DNA of 64,000 bases from Stagonosporopsis chrysanthemi (GCA_022560025.1 JAFISE010000049.1:1-64000); one strand, 5' to 3'. Shown: positions 20,616 through 33,534, numbered from the stretch's first letter. Notes: generated by a model not told the origin, from the sequence alone. Program-made: numbers and translations.

Positions 20616-22698
20616 CTATGAGTGTACCGTCGAAAGCTTCCAGCCCGGCCCTGTAGCGACCATTTGAATCTTGGTATCCTTCGACATCTGCGCTAGTTCT
20701 TTCTGTCGATTTGTACCTCCAACATCCGCCAACATTCGCTGGCTCTTGCCATCGAGACCGTGGAAGAGAACGGTCAGTACGCTCGACTCGAAGTCGTGAA
20801 GAGGACTTGTAACGCTTTGACCCGCCCATGCATTGTACAATTGGGATTGGTCCAATCTTCCTCTAATCATGACCCATATGAAGAACACCAGCGTGAGCCG
20901 AACAACCGCCCCTGGATACACTATCCATGGCCAGCGTATATGAATACAGGCGGTGTCGTATAGAGCCACGTCGTGGGCAGGCTCGCTGCGATTAGCAACG
21001 CCATTCTGGCGGATGTAAAAAGTGGCTGCATCGGCGATGCTTTCGATCAGACTGGTGAAGTTGTCAGACGTGCCATTACCGGACCTTGAATGCAAAATTG
21101 CAAGCAAGGAGTCAGGCCCTTCAGTGAGGATTCGGTTGTTGCCGTTAATGATACCTGATCCAAGCCTCCGTTCCGTTAGGTCGCCCCTGAACAGATCGTT
21201 GAGTAGATTGTAGATTTCAGGAACAGCAGTCGCAGTGTCGAACATGAGGTAGCTAAGCTTTTAGTAATGTATATGGGCGAACATGCAATGGTGAGTACCT
21301 ACACACATTCGGCGGGAATTGATTGTCTCATCTCCTCCCTGAGATCTTCCATGTCTAGTGTCCATTTTTGATCAGGCTTGATCTCATAGCCCATGTTCTG
21401 GAACTCTTTTCGGAGAGTTGCATTGAAGCAGCTAATGTCCGCTATGGAGGCGTTGTAAGACCGCAAAATCTCCTCTCCTTCCACTACCTCTCGGATCTCA
21501 GCCTTGTTGATGATAGTCGAATAAGTTCTCACACAGGCGAGCATCTCACAAGAGTAGGCTGCGTATTTGCGCGACTGGTAGTCGAGCGCACGGATGACAT
21601 CAATGGTTGGCAATCCTTTCGCAGTTAAGATACGCCGATGGTCATATAAGGGATTGCTGCTGGCATAGAGAGACAAGGTCAGGTTCGATACAGGTTCAGT
21701 ATGCCACATAGCAGCATAATCGGACACGTAACCAGGTAGGGTCATGTTCGGGTAACTATGGGAGTCTCCCGTGTGTTGCGTTACATTCGACCAAGGGGTT
21801 TCAATCAGCTTCGAGCTGACATCTTGACATCTAGAGCAGAATGCAAGAGAGCTGTATGGTTTCGAAAAGGTGCCTGGAGAATCCGGATCAGCTTAATCAA
21901 CCAGAGTCCGATCCGCATCAGCGAGCAGAACTTACAGTTGCCTGTCTCGCACTCAAAACGCATTCGCGGCTTATTTGTGGCGTATAGACCCTCATAAATG
22001 CTTTTGGTAAAACTCCAAGGGTAGTAGTAGTAGTAGTCCGGACTGGGTTCAAAGTCATAGTAGCTCGTTCGCGCGATTGATGCAGTACCACCCATGAGTA
22101 CTTGCTCGCAGTCGACAAATGAAACCAATTGCTGGGAGAAGGGTTCGATGAAAAAGATCGAGATCGTGACGAAAGCGCACAATGAGGCCGCACTGCATCC
22201 GAGATCAGACTGGAGAAGTGAGAGAGCGCCCCATGGGCCACGACTTGCTTCGTCAAGGAGCTCGAATCTGTGCAAGGATTGTGGCTGTTTTAGTGTTGTC
22301 CATTTGATGTGACTGATGCCCTGTGCTACCACAAGCCTACCCGAGGCTTTTGTGAGCACGCTAAGAGCCGCGACGAACGTGCTGATCGAGAGGCGGTATG
22401 GCCATTGAGGGATGGGCTTTCCATCTAGAGTATAGATCACGATTATCATGCCCACGAGCCCGCTGACTGCCAGGAGGCAACAGCCAGTTTCAAGTCACCA
22501 TACAAAAGAAGTTTTGCGAGGACGAAGTCGATCTGATATGATTGATTTGGACTCTTCGTGATGCGCAGGGCAGCCCTTCAATCCTGCTGACTGGCTGGCA
22601 GGCCTGTCGAGATCATCCAGAGAAGACCGCATCGAAGACTCTCTTGGATGTTCATCGCTCGGAAGTGCTGAATACGGGTCTGCGGCTATTGCCTTCAA
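20616..22698 (-). pseudogene. DUF3176-type fungal membrane protein, one in-frame TGA
   Basis: Three exons (22698-21936, 21873-21303, 21252-20616) join to 656 codons. The product matches the fungal DUF3176 pattern: a short polar N-terminus, then WLETGCCLLAVSGLVGMII (first membrane segment), GKPIPQWPYRLSISTFVAAL, GISHIKWTTLKQ, LLDEASRGPWGALSLL, a large extracytoplasmic-looking part with ETGNC/TFSKPYSSLAFCSRC and many N-x-S/T sites, and a final membrane segment (VVRLTLVFFIWVMI) near the C-terminus. Codon 68 (22497-22495) is TGA, directly after a Trp codon and in front of LETG, where relatives usually have Trp-Trp or similar. Everything before and after is in the same frame and no sensible intron removes the stop. 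It is either a recent pseudogene, a readthrough gene or a base-call error. The function of the family is unknown. Confidence 0.7.
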
Positions 22699-23412
22699 TC
22701 GCTCGGCCAGTAAATGGAAGGAGGTCCCATACTCGCCAGAGTGTCGTGGTGCCCTTCAGCCTGATCCGGGAAAAGTTGTGGAGCCGACTGAAACGACTCG
22801 TCATTAGATGGCAGGGCTGAGTACTCGACTGAAGAGACTGGTGATGGTCGAACCATCTTGTGAGCGCGCCGCGCGGTGAACGGACCGGTGTAGAGGTATG
22901 CAGAAGTGAGGGTGGAGGCTGAAGAACGTAGTGACCAGCATCATCCCGCTGCACACCTTTGGCGGCGCGATTAGGTGTGTTGGTGGCTGGTCCGCCTCTC
23001 TAATGAACGGCAGGGCTGAGACGTGCCATTTGTGTTCCTATGCATGTCAGATAGCAACGGCGAATTGATTGGCCAAATACTATCCCAGGGTAAATCCGAA
23101 CTCGCCTGTGATTTGTTGCGACTATAAGAAGTCATTTTTCAGCCTGACCAATTGTGTACCTGCTCTCACTGGAGTCGAAACAGGGCAGATACTGAACTCG
23201 CGAGTGGAGTGATCAAGCAGTCCTCCAGCCGGACGCATGGAAGTGCGATGCTGTGCGTGGAAGAAAGATACAACTGCTGCTGGTCATACAAGGGGAACAA
23301 GGTCAAGATATTGGCAACTTCTCTCAATCTTTACAGCCGCTTCACGGGGCAGTAAGAATACCCGCCTTGCATAACACGTCACATTCATCTATGTTTGCTA
23401 CTCTTCCACAAC
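22699..23412. other. Intergenic region, no feature recognised
   Basis: 714 bp between the start of the DUF3176-like gene and the stop of the Vps3-like gene. Only short, unconvincing frames are present. Confidence 0.5.
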
Positions 23413-26400
23413 TCAACTAACTCTCTCAACCGTCGGCCCAGCAGCCTCCCTCTTCTCCACAAGCTCAGCGCTCATCTGGCTATTCTGCGCATCACTCAGC
23501 GCCTTAACAATCCCACTCTCGGCCTTGTCTCTCACCAGCCTCCTCAAACTATTAATCAAGAACCCAGAGAAGATATCCACACTCCACTCATCCGGCAACA
23601 GCACCAACACGTCGCCGACATCGAACCAGCCGCCGAATCGCTCGAGCAGCTCGCCCGTCCTCTCGATGCGCTGCGAGAGGTCGTCGATGTCGAGGAATTC
23701 CTGCAGCAGGAAGCTGAACAGCCGGCTCTGCTCGGCGCGAGGGGGCAGTTCGGATTGCGGCACGGGCAGCGTGCCGGAGGTGGTCGGGCGGAAGATGGAG
23801 CTATAGCCGTATAGGCAGTAGCTGATTGCTGTGTCGAAGTCGCCGAGGCCGTGCGTCAACAGGCGAAGTGCTTCTTGGTGCTGCTCTTGCCGCCCGTGCA
23901 GGATGATCATCTCGGGTACTAGCTCGTCTTCGTACGGCGCGAGGCGGGTCAGGATTGTGCTGACATCGTAGGAGGATGTGGCAGGTTGATTTGAGCCGAG
24001 GAGCTGGAGCAGACGGAGGCGCGCTTGCCACCATTCTTCCGGGCTGGCGTTGTCGCTTATGAATTGGTGGTACGTGGGTTTTGGGGAGATCAGGATGCGG
24101 TAGGTCTCGTAGGTTTGGGAAAGAGTAGCGCGGGAAGAGGGGTTGGATTCGAGTTCGTGGATCACAGTGTCGAGGTAGAATGCAATGAGCTCGTTCACAT
24201 AGCGCGTGTGCTGCTGATGATCAGTGTTTCGTAAGATGTCAGGAAATGAGAGATAGCTACCTTCTTGCCGAAGACGAGGTACTCCAGGTATTCCTTGACG
24301 GCACCCGGAGCTCGCTCTTTCAATAGTTCCACGGCACGAGTGGGCTCGAACTTGACTCGGCTGTAGTCGTCTGCGAAGATCTGCACACCGAGCTTGGGAT
24401 TACGGTTCGCTAACCATGCACCGTACTCTTCGACTAGGGACTGGTCTCGGATGCGTGCCAAATACTTGCGTAGCTCGTTCTCGCCGTCTACAAATGCACC
24501 ACCTGCATCTTCCTCGCCATCGATGATCCGTTTCCATGTTGCCAAAACCTTTGAAGCCTTGACTGAGGCTTTGCAGTTGCTCTGATACAGTCTACTAAGC
24601 ACATACAGGCGCTTGAATTGTTCTAGAAGCTCGACAGCGCGATCGAAACACTCGATCTCCCTGTCAACAAGCTCGTGAAGTTCGGCTCGATACGTGCCTG
24701 GGCTTGATGAGCCATTTGGACTGCCTTGGTCCAACAGTAGCAGAATGTGTAAAAGCGCAGCGTCGACAGTGCTGAACACGGATGGATCGCTGGTGACGCT
24801 TGCCATGCCTTTTCGTCTCTTCCAGAACTGCAGATATCTCTTGACGAAATGAAGGAGATTGTCGCCAAACGGTCCCTTGGCATCTGTTGGTATTGCAGAA
24901 AGATCGGTCTGTCGCAGGAACTGCTCGATGACCGTTGTGATGCCACCAGATATTTGAATGCCTTCGCTTCCTTGCACGACCTCCTGACTGAGAAGTGGCA
25001 GCATCGACAAGACTATGCGGGGATCTACTTCGCCTTCGATGAGAGCTTGTTCGGTAATCCGCTTCTCGTTTTCGAAGATGATGATGTTGGTCTTTGTGCG
25101 AAGGACAACATCCATGAACAGAAGTACTGACGCTTTCTGGCGGATATAAATAAGACTAAGGTACTCCGACTCGTTGCGAGGATCTTGCCCTCGAATGTCG
25201 CCAAGCACCCTTTCTACAGGATTACGTTTCGGCTGTATCGTAGTCCCATCTTCTGCGTACTGGGCTTGCTCTAGCCGCGAATCCAAACGTGTGACAAGCG
25301 GATTGCGGACAGCCCACCAGATCTGGTTGCCAGCCCAAATCACATTCCGGGACTTCAGCTTGGACAAACGCTGTGTGAACTCAAGGTCCGCTTTCTCTTG
25401 AGATGTCGCAAGAGCCCTCGTGGCCTCTGTCGTTGTCGAGCTCTCAGTAGAGGGCAGCTGCAGCCGCTGAACAGTAAGTTTAGCCCCGATTTCAGATAGC
25501 ACAAGGTCATAGGGCTGAACGACTGTGCGCATGCCCAGGGGTACGGAAATATGCGTGCTGTCACCCTTTGACAGGCCTAAAGAGTTGAGGTTTAGCCAGT
25601 CTTTGGTGTCTTCACCTTCAACATCCCATCGTTGGATTTGGACACCGTACTCAGGCGCATCTACAGGTCCGCGATGGACGGCAGCCAAGACATAGCCTTC
25701 CTCGGCGTCCATGTCAGGGCCCATTGATGATGACAGGTCTATGCCTGAGCCGTCGACTACTATTGCGTCGGGGTAACTACTAAACTGGATGCTCCCTCTA
25801 CACATGTCACCGTCCAGGTTAACGAACATGCCAACACCTTGTTCTGAAGGTGTTGTGCCGACGGTGAGCAGAAACTCATTAGGATTCGGGGAGGCAATAT
25901 GTGGTTTGAGAGGCACAAACGCTGGAGGTTTCGGGGCTTCCTGTGCCTCCAGTTGGGGTGCATCTTCCCCAGGTGGGGGCGGTAGAGGCTTGTCAACACT
26001 GGCTCCTTCTGCAGACGCTCCCTCAGCTGGTCTTGTAGGAGATCGAGCTGGTGAATGACCTGGCGCAGGCGAGGCAGTCCGAGACATGGACTCAGGCACA
26101 TCGAAACCGTAGCGTTGCGCGGGGGGTCGAGGGCTTGCGGTTCGTGAAGAAGGACCACTACCTATCCCCATGATGTTGAGGCTTGCACTTCGGCTGTGAC
26201 CCTTCTGGTCGGCCCGGTGTGGTTGCGCGCTCGCTGACGAGACGTTTCGCGATGGAGGCTGGGGTATGGTTGCGATCGTCTCGGCAGCTCCGCCCACGTC
26301 ACCGGCGTCCGGATCCAAGGAAGAGATAGGGAACAAGCCAACCTTTTGCTGATGCATGACGTCCAGCAAGGCGTATGAGTGGCTGTCTGCGGCGCAAGAG

Positions 26401-27039
26401 AAGGTCTCCCGTCTGACAGATACCAGGCACCCACCATACTCAATGGTCTTGACAGCCCTAGGTGGGGAGTTCTCTGTGATCTGGACGAGTCGTAGCCTCT
26501 TCTTCAAGCCAATCACGACCACCACACCATCGTCATCCCCCTCTTCTTGGTTCAAATCCACACCTCCAACCCACAGGCATGATATGGGCTTGAAGGTCGA
26601 GTCCGGGCTCAGTTCTGGCAGCGAGTAGATGGAGAGGGTGTTGTTGCAGAGCACGCATGCTTTGAAGATGCTGGGGAGGATGAGGATCTGCTGCACGCCG
26701 GGCCCGTTGGCGTCGCTGTGTCGAGGCTCGAGCCTGGAGGCGATGATGGCGGTGGGCTCTGCCGAAGGGTCGTCGGCCTCGGGCGGCAGGAGGACGAAGT
26801 GCAGGATCTCGGCGGCAGAGGTGCCCACGTAGAGGTTGCCGTCTGGGTCTGGGTCAGCTGTGCGGGGGCTGGTAGTGCATGCAGCATAGCAGGCACCTAC
26901 CCCATACTTCGACGCAGGTGATGCGGGCGTCCGAGTGCTCGCCGTCAGCGGACAGTGGCAGGCCCGCGACAAGCTTGCGCAGAACAAAGGGCCCGTCCTG
27001 CGGCGGCGGGCGGATGGGAGAGGGAGCTGCTTCGGCCAT
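23413..27039 (-). CDS. VPS3: CORVET subunit Vps3/TGFBRAP1-like (CNH domain protein)
   Basis: Three exons (27039-26901, 26842-24261, 24210-23413; introns 58 and 50 nt) give 1,172 residues. The first junction joins ITCVEVW to DGNLYVGTSAAEILHF, the start of an N-terminal citron-homology (CNH) beta-propeller. A long Ser/Pro-rich insert (about residues 300-430) lies inside it. The C-terminal half is helical and ends in the Vps39-type region (ELLKERAPGAVKEYLEYLVF, then RYVNELIAFYLDTV). Known relatives bind Rab5/Vps21 and tether endosomes as part of CORVET. The alternative is the paralogous HOPS subunit Vps39. I favour Vps3 because the propeller and overall length look like the fungal TGFBRAP1 group. 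It is divergent from the CASP gene with 284 bp between start codons. Confidence 0.75.
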
Positions 27040-27323
27040 TGTTCAGAAGCATCACACGCGCCATGCTGGCTAAGGGCGCGCGGCAGAGGCCATGTTCCTG
27101 GCTGGTGATGTCGGTCCCCAGGCACAGGGTGGAAGCTCCGGGTGCACCCAATCGGATGCCTAGCCTCCCGCGCGCGTCACCCAGCTTCGTGTCTGTGTCG
27201 GTGTCGGTGTCTACGTGCCCTCGCCCACGACGCATGGAGTGAGAGTGCGCATGTACCCGAGTGCGCGCTGGCAGACGCAGGACACCTTTTGCTGACCATC
27301 TGCGACGGCGACCACACGCAGCC
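27040..27323. promoter_or_regulatory. Bidirectional promoter between VPS3-like and CASP genes
   Basis: 284 bp separate two opposite start codons, so both promoters and 5' untranslated regions share it. It contains a short GTCGGT/GTGTCG repeat at about 27188-27212 and no obvious TATA box. It is GC-rich, as usual for housekeeping promoters. Confidence 0.6.
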
Positions 27324-29677
27324 ATGGAGGGCGGTCTGGACATCGAGGCGCATGCGGCGCAAGAGGAGGAGCCGAAGCCAGCAGTCGGCCAAGTAGAGAC
27401 CGAGGAGGGCAACAAGTTCCAGAAGGCGATTGGCGCCTGGAGGAGTATGTTCTCGTACATTTTAGACTACACCAGAGCGCTGATCAGCCGCCAGATATCG
27501 ACCTCACTGCCCTCGTTCCACAACTCGACACGGTAGCCTCAGACCTCGTCGCACACCAGAGGGACACGCTCACCCAGCGCAAAGAGCTCGCGCAGAAGAC
27601 CAAGGACTTCAGGAAGCTGGACGACGAGAGCAAGCTCAGCGACATCAAGGGGCTGCTGAAGTGTAAGCCCGCTGCGAGAGCACAACGCCAGACATACTGA
27701 CCACATGTCTGCAGCATACCAAAACTTCATCGACCTCATATCCAACCAGTCCAAGACTGTTCAAGCCTCGTTCTTCCAACTCTACTCGCCGCTCTCCGAG
27801 GCACCCGACCCGTACCCCCTCCTCGAAGCTTCCATCGACTCCCTTGTCACCGCTGAAGAAGTCGTGCCCAAGCTCACCTCCGAGAACGAACGGCTACAGA
27901 AGACCGTCGCAAGCCTGACTTCGCAGCTGGAGGAGTCGGAGAAGAAGCTTGAGGAGGAACGCACAGCCCGCAAGACCGTCGAGGACAGCCGTGACAGCAA
28001 GATCAAGGAGATCGAAGCCTCGTGGTCTGCAGTCCTGGACGAGAAAAAGGACAACTGGGAGGCCAAGGAGAAGGGTCTTGAGGAGAAGGTCGAGAACCAA
28101 GAGCGGCTGTTGAAAGAGCTCAAAGCCAACTACGAGGTTTCCCAAAGACTCGGCAGTGGAGAGGAGGCTGCAGCGCAGAGTAGCGGTGCGACAGCTGCAG
28201 AGCTTGAGATTGTCAGCTCAGAGTTGGAGAGGACAAGCCATCGTCTGGCGGAGATTGAAGCGCGCAACGAACAACTGCGTCTGGAGCTTGCGCAGTCTGC
28301 TTCCGCCCAAGCACAGCACGTTGCCGTAGAAGACGACCCCGCATTCTTGCGTCTGCGCTCAGAGAACTCGTCACTGTTGCGCAAGCTTGAGAATGCACGA
28401 TTTGAGAAGGACTCGGAGCGCACACGACTGGAAACCGCCTCTCGCAATCTGGAGCGAGAGATCAAGTCACTCAAAAGTGAAAAGGAAGCTCTGCGCGAGA
28501 AGGTGCAAAAGTGGAGTGATTATGACAACGTGAAGCAAGAGTTGGAGGTGCTGAAGGTGAGAGTGTCGTTACGTCTGGTGCAAGCAAATACTAATCTGTC
28601 CAGTCGATTGAGTTCGCGACAGGGGACGACGATGACGAGGCAACCGAGATTGCCCTCTCGCAGAATGGTGCCGCCGGCAAAGGGAAGGGCGAGACATTGG
28701 AGCAGCTATTGCTTGCCCGCAACAAGAAGATCAGCAACGAGCTGACAGTCCTGCGCGTGTCTCACAACGACCTGCAGAGCAGGTTGGAGGCTCTGCAAGA
28801 GGAGCTCTCTCAGACTAACATGGAGCTTGAGAAGTCGAAAGCCCTCAACGAGACGTTGGAAGCTGACCTTGAGAATGTGCAGCAGGAGGCTTCTAACGCC
28901 TTTGACCCCTCCGGCAGGTCAGTAGCAGGGACGTATGTGTCCCGTTATCCACAGTCGTCGTTCGCAGGGACTCGACGCGGCAGGGCAACGTCGCCAACAT
29001 CGTCCATCATCTCAGGGTTCGACAACTCTTCACAGAACACACTCGCATCGTTACGTGCCGGTGAGCAAGTGGGTGGAGGGTCGGGTATCCTGCCCATGGT
29101 CACAGCGCAACGTGACCGCTTCAAGAAGCGCAACGCAGAGCTCGAAACTGAGCTTCAGAAGTCACATCAGACAATTACTTCTTTACGGTCTGAGATTGGC
29201 TCGCTCCAGAAGGATAACCTTGACCTGTACGAAAAGACACGTTACGTGTCCTCGTACAACGCACACAACAGGGGACCTGCGGCCTCTGCATCGTCTTACG
29301 GAGCCAACCCGAACCCTTCAACGGTTCAGATTGGTGACAATGCGACTGATCGGTACCGCTCCGCCTACGAGTCAAATCTGTCTCCTTTCGCGGCGTTCCG
29401 GGGCAGGGAATCTGCCCGCGCAATGAAGCGCATGCACATCTTCGAACGCATCGTTCTACGAGTCACCAAGTTTGTTTTGGCGACAAGATCAAGTCGTAAC
29501 ATGTTCGCAGTGTATCTGATGGGACTACATTTCATGGTGTTTTGGATGTTGTTCTCGACTGCTGGAGCACACACAAGTAGTACAGTTGGGGCTGCAGCCG
29601 GCGCTGCAGCGGGACCCATAGACGTTGGCCCTGGCGATCTGTGGCATAAGGACACGGTTGATGACGGAACCACGTAG
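27324..29677 (+). CDS. CASP/COY1 Golgi coiled-coil membrane protein
   Basis: Four exons (27324-27444, 27495-27662, 27715-28556, 28604-29677) give 734 residues. The start is the ATG in GCCATGG. The N-terminus (FQKAIGAWRNIDLTALVPQL, RKELAQKTKDFRKL, IKGLLKSYQNFIDLISNQ) matches CASP proteins. The middle is long coiled coil rich in Glu, Lys and Leu. The C-terminus has MHIFERIVLRVTKFVLATRS followed by one membrane segment (MFAVYLMGLHFMVFWMLF) and a short lumenal tail, the conserved CASP tail anchor. Such golgins sit in the Golgi membrane and act in intra-Golgi retrograde tethering with COG (yeast Coy1). It is adjacent to an endosomal tether gene in divergent orientation. The usual fungal length is about 650-750 residues, so it looks complete. 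Confidence 0.9.
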
Positions 29678-30005
29678 ACTTTATAGTTCATGTAGTCATG
29701 TCGACTCGAAGGCTTTTGTTGCAGGCATTCAACACCATCCAGTAAGAACTGTATCATTATGACTTTGTGGTGAACAAGACGACAATTTGTAGCCCTCATA
29801 CTGCTTTCTCGTTCAGCTTCCTATAATCTCAATTTCGAATGTCGTTGAACGTGGCCTTGGCATTGTGTTTGTGAACACCACCAAATTTGGAAGCGGCGTT
29901 CGAAAGTTCATCACAACGCCAAGACCACCACCAACTTGCTCCACCTCACTCATCGCGAGTCCATTCGACGACAAGATTTCTTCAGAATACCATCGCTCTC
30001 CCGAT
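29678..30005. other. Intergenic region between CASP and prefoldin genes
   Basis: 328 bp holding the CASP 3' region and the prefoldin promoter. No separate feature was recognised. Confidence 0.5.
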
Positions 30006-30679
30006 ATGCAGCGTCGTATGGTGAGCGCCAGATGTTTACTGCTGCCCGTAGAAATCGATGCTAATGGCTGGACAGCTCACCAAAGAGGAGGAGGCTGCAG
30101 CAGGCAGCGAGGACATGGAAGTTCGCCGCGAAGACCAAGAAAAGATCAACAAGTTTAGTTCTCTGCACCAGAAAGAGACACTGCTAGAAGAAGAGCTCAG
30201 GGCGAAGATTGTGAGCACCCCGCCTTTCTGTTGAACGCTCCCTGCTGTGTGGTGGCATGTTTTACAGACCATCAAGTCTTTCACTTCACACTCCACAGAT
30301 CGAGCAAGAGACAAAAGCTTCGTTTTGCAACCCTACTAACACCTAACAGAAAGAGAAGGAAGACCTCGAAGAGATCTCAACAGAACTCGAACTCGTAGAT
30401 GAGGAGGAGAAGGTACCGTAAGTGCAGACCTTTGTTGTCAAATATCGATATCAACCACACGCAAAACTTTACTGACATTCTTACAGCTACAAAGTTGGTG
30501 ACTGCTTCGTCTCGTTACCACAACCACAGGTTCTCGAGCTCCTCGAGAGCTCAACACAGACCATTGACGAAGAAGTCGACGCACTGAAGTCCAAGCTCGA
30601 TTTGGTCCAGGAAGAGATGGGAGAGTTGAAAAAGGTCCTGTACGGTCGCTTTGGGCGGAGCATCAACCTTGAAACCTAA
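30006..30679 (+). CDS. GIM3: Prefoldin subunit 4
   Basis: Four exons (30006-30020, 30076-30210, 30350-30417, 30487-30679) give 136 residues. Exon 1 is only five codons (MQRRM). The protein reads LTKEEEAAAGSEDMEVRRED, INKFSSLHQKETLLEEEL, then YKVGDCFVSLPQPQVLELLE and a second helix ending VLYGRFGRSINLE, a beta-prefoldin with two coiled-coil helices around a beta hairpin. The GDCF and YGRFG...INLE motifs are characteristic of subunit 4. Prefoldin hands unfolded actin and tubulin to the CCT chaperonin in the cytosol. Intron 2 (139 nt) is the longest and has a CTAAC branch-point-like element before its end. Length is normal for the family. Confidence 0.92.
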
Positions 30680-31191
30680 GCACAACAACCCTTCAGCATC
30701 AAAAATGCACTACGCGACAACAAACAAATGACATTGCATATTATCAGCGTGCATAGATTTCCCGCTTTCTGTCAGGTGGAGTTGCATTTACCTTCGGAAT
30801 TGATCTCGGACTCGGAATGACCCTCACAATAACGCAGGTCATGAAGGCCCGCATCCAATTCGAGTCACAACATGAATTCAAGCAGCTCTCGACGAATTAC
30901 ATTCAACTGAGGCTCTTGCAGCGCGTCGGCAAGTGGGTCCACGCCCTACAACACCGAGTTCACCAATGCCGATATGCGACCGTCATCTGTTTGTTTTATT
31001 CCCGTGTTATGCAGCTAATTCTATAAGAACAATCCATTTCACGCTACCCTTTCGCGCCTCGGAGAGCAATTCGCGGGGTCGGCTATTCCTCTGATCCAAA
31101 TTCCTGACACCTCGCTTCGCCATTGTGTTGCCATGCTCGTTTCTGCTTGTGTTGAGTGCGATCACTGCCAAGCTGAACGTCATCTCGAACT
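30680..31191. other. Intergenic region, no feature recognised
   Basis: 512 bp between prefoldin 4 and the MFS transporter. A 69-codon frame at 30817 has no recognisable domain and is probably accidental. Confidence 0.5.
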
Positions 31192-33349
31192 ATGGAGTCT
31201 GCGGATTTGGAGCGGACTTATTCCCGCGATCAACAGCAGCAGCGGCTGAACGATGGCTTCCACGTCACAACACCGGTGGCACTCGTGAGGAGTACGACTT
31301 CCAGAAGCGTGAGGAGTGGAAGAAGTAGGAGGAGCTCAAGGGGTCGTCGTATGCATGCCTTTGTTTCATAACCGACCTTCGAACGACTACTTACACAGCT
31401 TCCACAGATGCAGAAGGGTCACGTGCCGACCAATGGAGGGATCTGGAGAAAGAAATAGACTCGACTTCCGACGTGGGAAACGTCGACGAGAATGCGATTG
31501 AGGAGGTTGTCACGCTGCATCCGTCGAGCTCGACGTTGAGGGCCGGCTCACATTCGAATGAATCTACCGCTTCTCATGGCGAGCCTAAGAAAATCATTCG
31601 GTTCAAGGAGGGAGATCCTGAAAATCCGGATAACTGGCGACAGGTGAGCTTGATGGATCTTTGAGTACCTCAGACACTAACAAGTGGCAGCTGAAGAAGC
31701 TTTACGCCCTTTTTGTAGCTATCATGAGTGGTGAGCACTACCTTCGAAAATGCACCTACCCTCTAACAGCTCGACAGTGATGAACAGCACGATTGGGTCT
31801 TCGTAAGTTTCTCTTGGCATCATCATCTAAACATAGACTGACCTATAGATAGGTTACCAGCTGGTGCAACAGGACCAATTTCGGAACAATTCAACGAAAC
31901 AAACGAATACAAGCTCATCTTGCCCACCTCCATGTACCTCGTTGGCTATGTATGCGGACCCATGTAAGCAACGGCCTGGTATGCATAAGGCAAGTATAGA
32001 CTCTGATAAGAAGGCAGGATCTGGGGCCCGCTATCTGAGTCCTACGGCCGCAAGCTGGTGATGATTATCTCATTTGCCATATTCACCATCTTCTCCATCA
32101 CCTCAGCCGTATCGCCCAACTTCGCAGCTCTCGTCATCTTCAGATTGCTCGTCGGTGTTGGAGGCAGCTGTGCAATCAGCGTTGTCGGTGGTATCTGCGC
32201 GGACATCTACCACGACCCGAAAAGCCGCGGAAGGAGCATGGCTGGCTTCATGGCTGCGACGACCTTCGGGCCCATCCTCGGTCCACCGATTTCGGGATAC
32301 ATATCAGTCGTCTCGTGGGCATGGGGTTTCTGGGTCGGAGCCATTCTGGCGGGTATTACCTGGCCTCTCTTCATCTTCCTGCCTGAGACGTACGGACCGG
32401 TGATCTTGAAGCACCGCGCACAGAAAATGCGCAAGGAGACGGGCGATGAGACTATCATCGCACCCATCGAGCTGGAGAAGACGGACCTCAACCACATCGT
32501 CACTGTAATTCTGACGCGGCCGCTGCGTATGCTGTGCTTCGAGCCGCTGGTACTTTTTACCTGTCTGTATCTGAGCTACGCCTGTACGTCGCCTCCACCG
32601 CTTTCTTCTCCCCTCCCTTCTCCGCACTGACAACCCTCACAGACGCCATCTTCTACATCTACCTACAGTCCTACCCCATCATCTTCACTGGCATCTACGG
32701 CTTCTCCCCCGGCGAACAAGGCCTCGCCTTCCTCCCTATCGGCGTCGGTGCCCTAATCTCTGCCGCCTTCTACTTAACCTGGGACTGGTACCTGTCTCGC
32801 GCCCAGCGACTGCACAAACCGTGGGCCTCCAACGAAGAAATGGTCCGTTTGCCACTCGCCTGCATCGCGGGCCCCTTCTTCGTCATCTCAAGCTTCTGGC
32901 TTGGTTGGACGGCGCGAGAAAGCATACATTGGATGGTGCCCATATGTGCCGGCGTGCTGTTCGGAATGGGCTATCTGTGTCTCTTCATGGCGCTGCTCAA
33001 CTACCTCGTCGACGCATACGAAGTCTTCGCTGCGAGTGCAATGGCTGCTGCGTCGCTGTCGCGGTCCTCCTTTGGCGCTGTGCTGCCGTTCGCCACGAGG
33101 CCAATGTACAGGGCTCTCGGTGTGGCGTGGGCGACAAGTTTGCTTGGGTTTCTGGCGGTGGCCTTGTGTGTGGTTCCCTTTGTGTTTTTGAAGTGGGGAG
33201 GCAGGATGAGGGAGAAGAGTAAATTTTGCCAGTATTTGAGGATGAAGAAGAGGGAGGAGGCGGAAGCGGTCAGGAAAGAGAGGGAGGAAAGCGAGCAGGC
33301 GCAGGCGAGGGTGGGGCCTGAGGAGGTCAAGGGGAAGGAGGAGGTATAG
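31192..33349 (+). CDS. MFS transporter, DHA1 multidrug/polyamine type
   Basis: Seven exons (31192-31348, 31408-31643, 31691-31730, 31778-31802, 31853-31963, 32018-32583, 32643-33349) give 613 residues. The N-terminal 130 residues are Ser/Arg- then acid-rich and cytosolic. FKEGDPENPDNWRQLKKLYAL marks the start of the membrane core, typical of fungal DHA1 drug:H+ antiporters. GPLSESYGRK is the loop 2-3 motif and GGICADIYHDPKSRGRSMAG follows TM4-5. GPILGPPISGYIS is the antiporter motif C. A central cytosolic loop and six more membrane segments follow, ending in a charged tail (MKKREEAEAVRKEREE). It is likely at the plasma membrane, exporting drugs or polyamines, but the substrate is unproven. 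Exons 3 and 4 are very small (40 and 25 nt). The start codon is the first ATG that keeps frame with exon 2. Confidence 0.87.
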
Positions 33350-33534
33350 AGGACGTACGTACTGCGTTGCGTTTGGACACGTCCGATTTTGGGTGAACTA
33401 GTCAAGCCTCGTTTGCCAGGCTCACTTCACCTGCCGAAATTCACCCTCACCTTTCTACCCTCTATTTCCATCGACCTCCATCCCCCCGATTCCTCTCCAC
33501 CACACATCTCCAACCACCACCTTCCACACCCACC

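Noticed and set aside
22466..22502. 37-nt intron that would remove the TGA in the DUF3176-type gene
   Set aside because: Too short for this genome's introns, shifts the frame, and deletes the conserved start of the first membrane helix.
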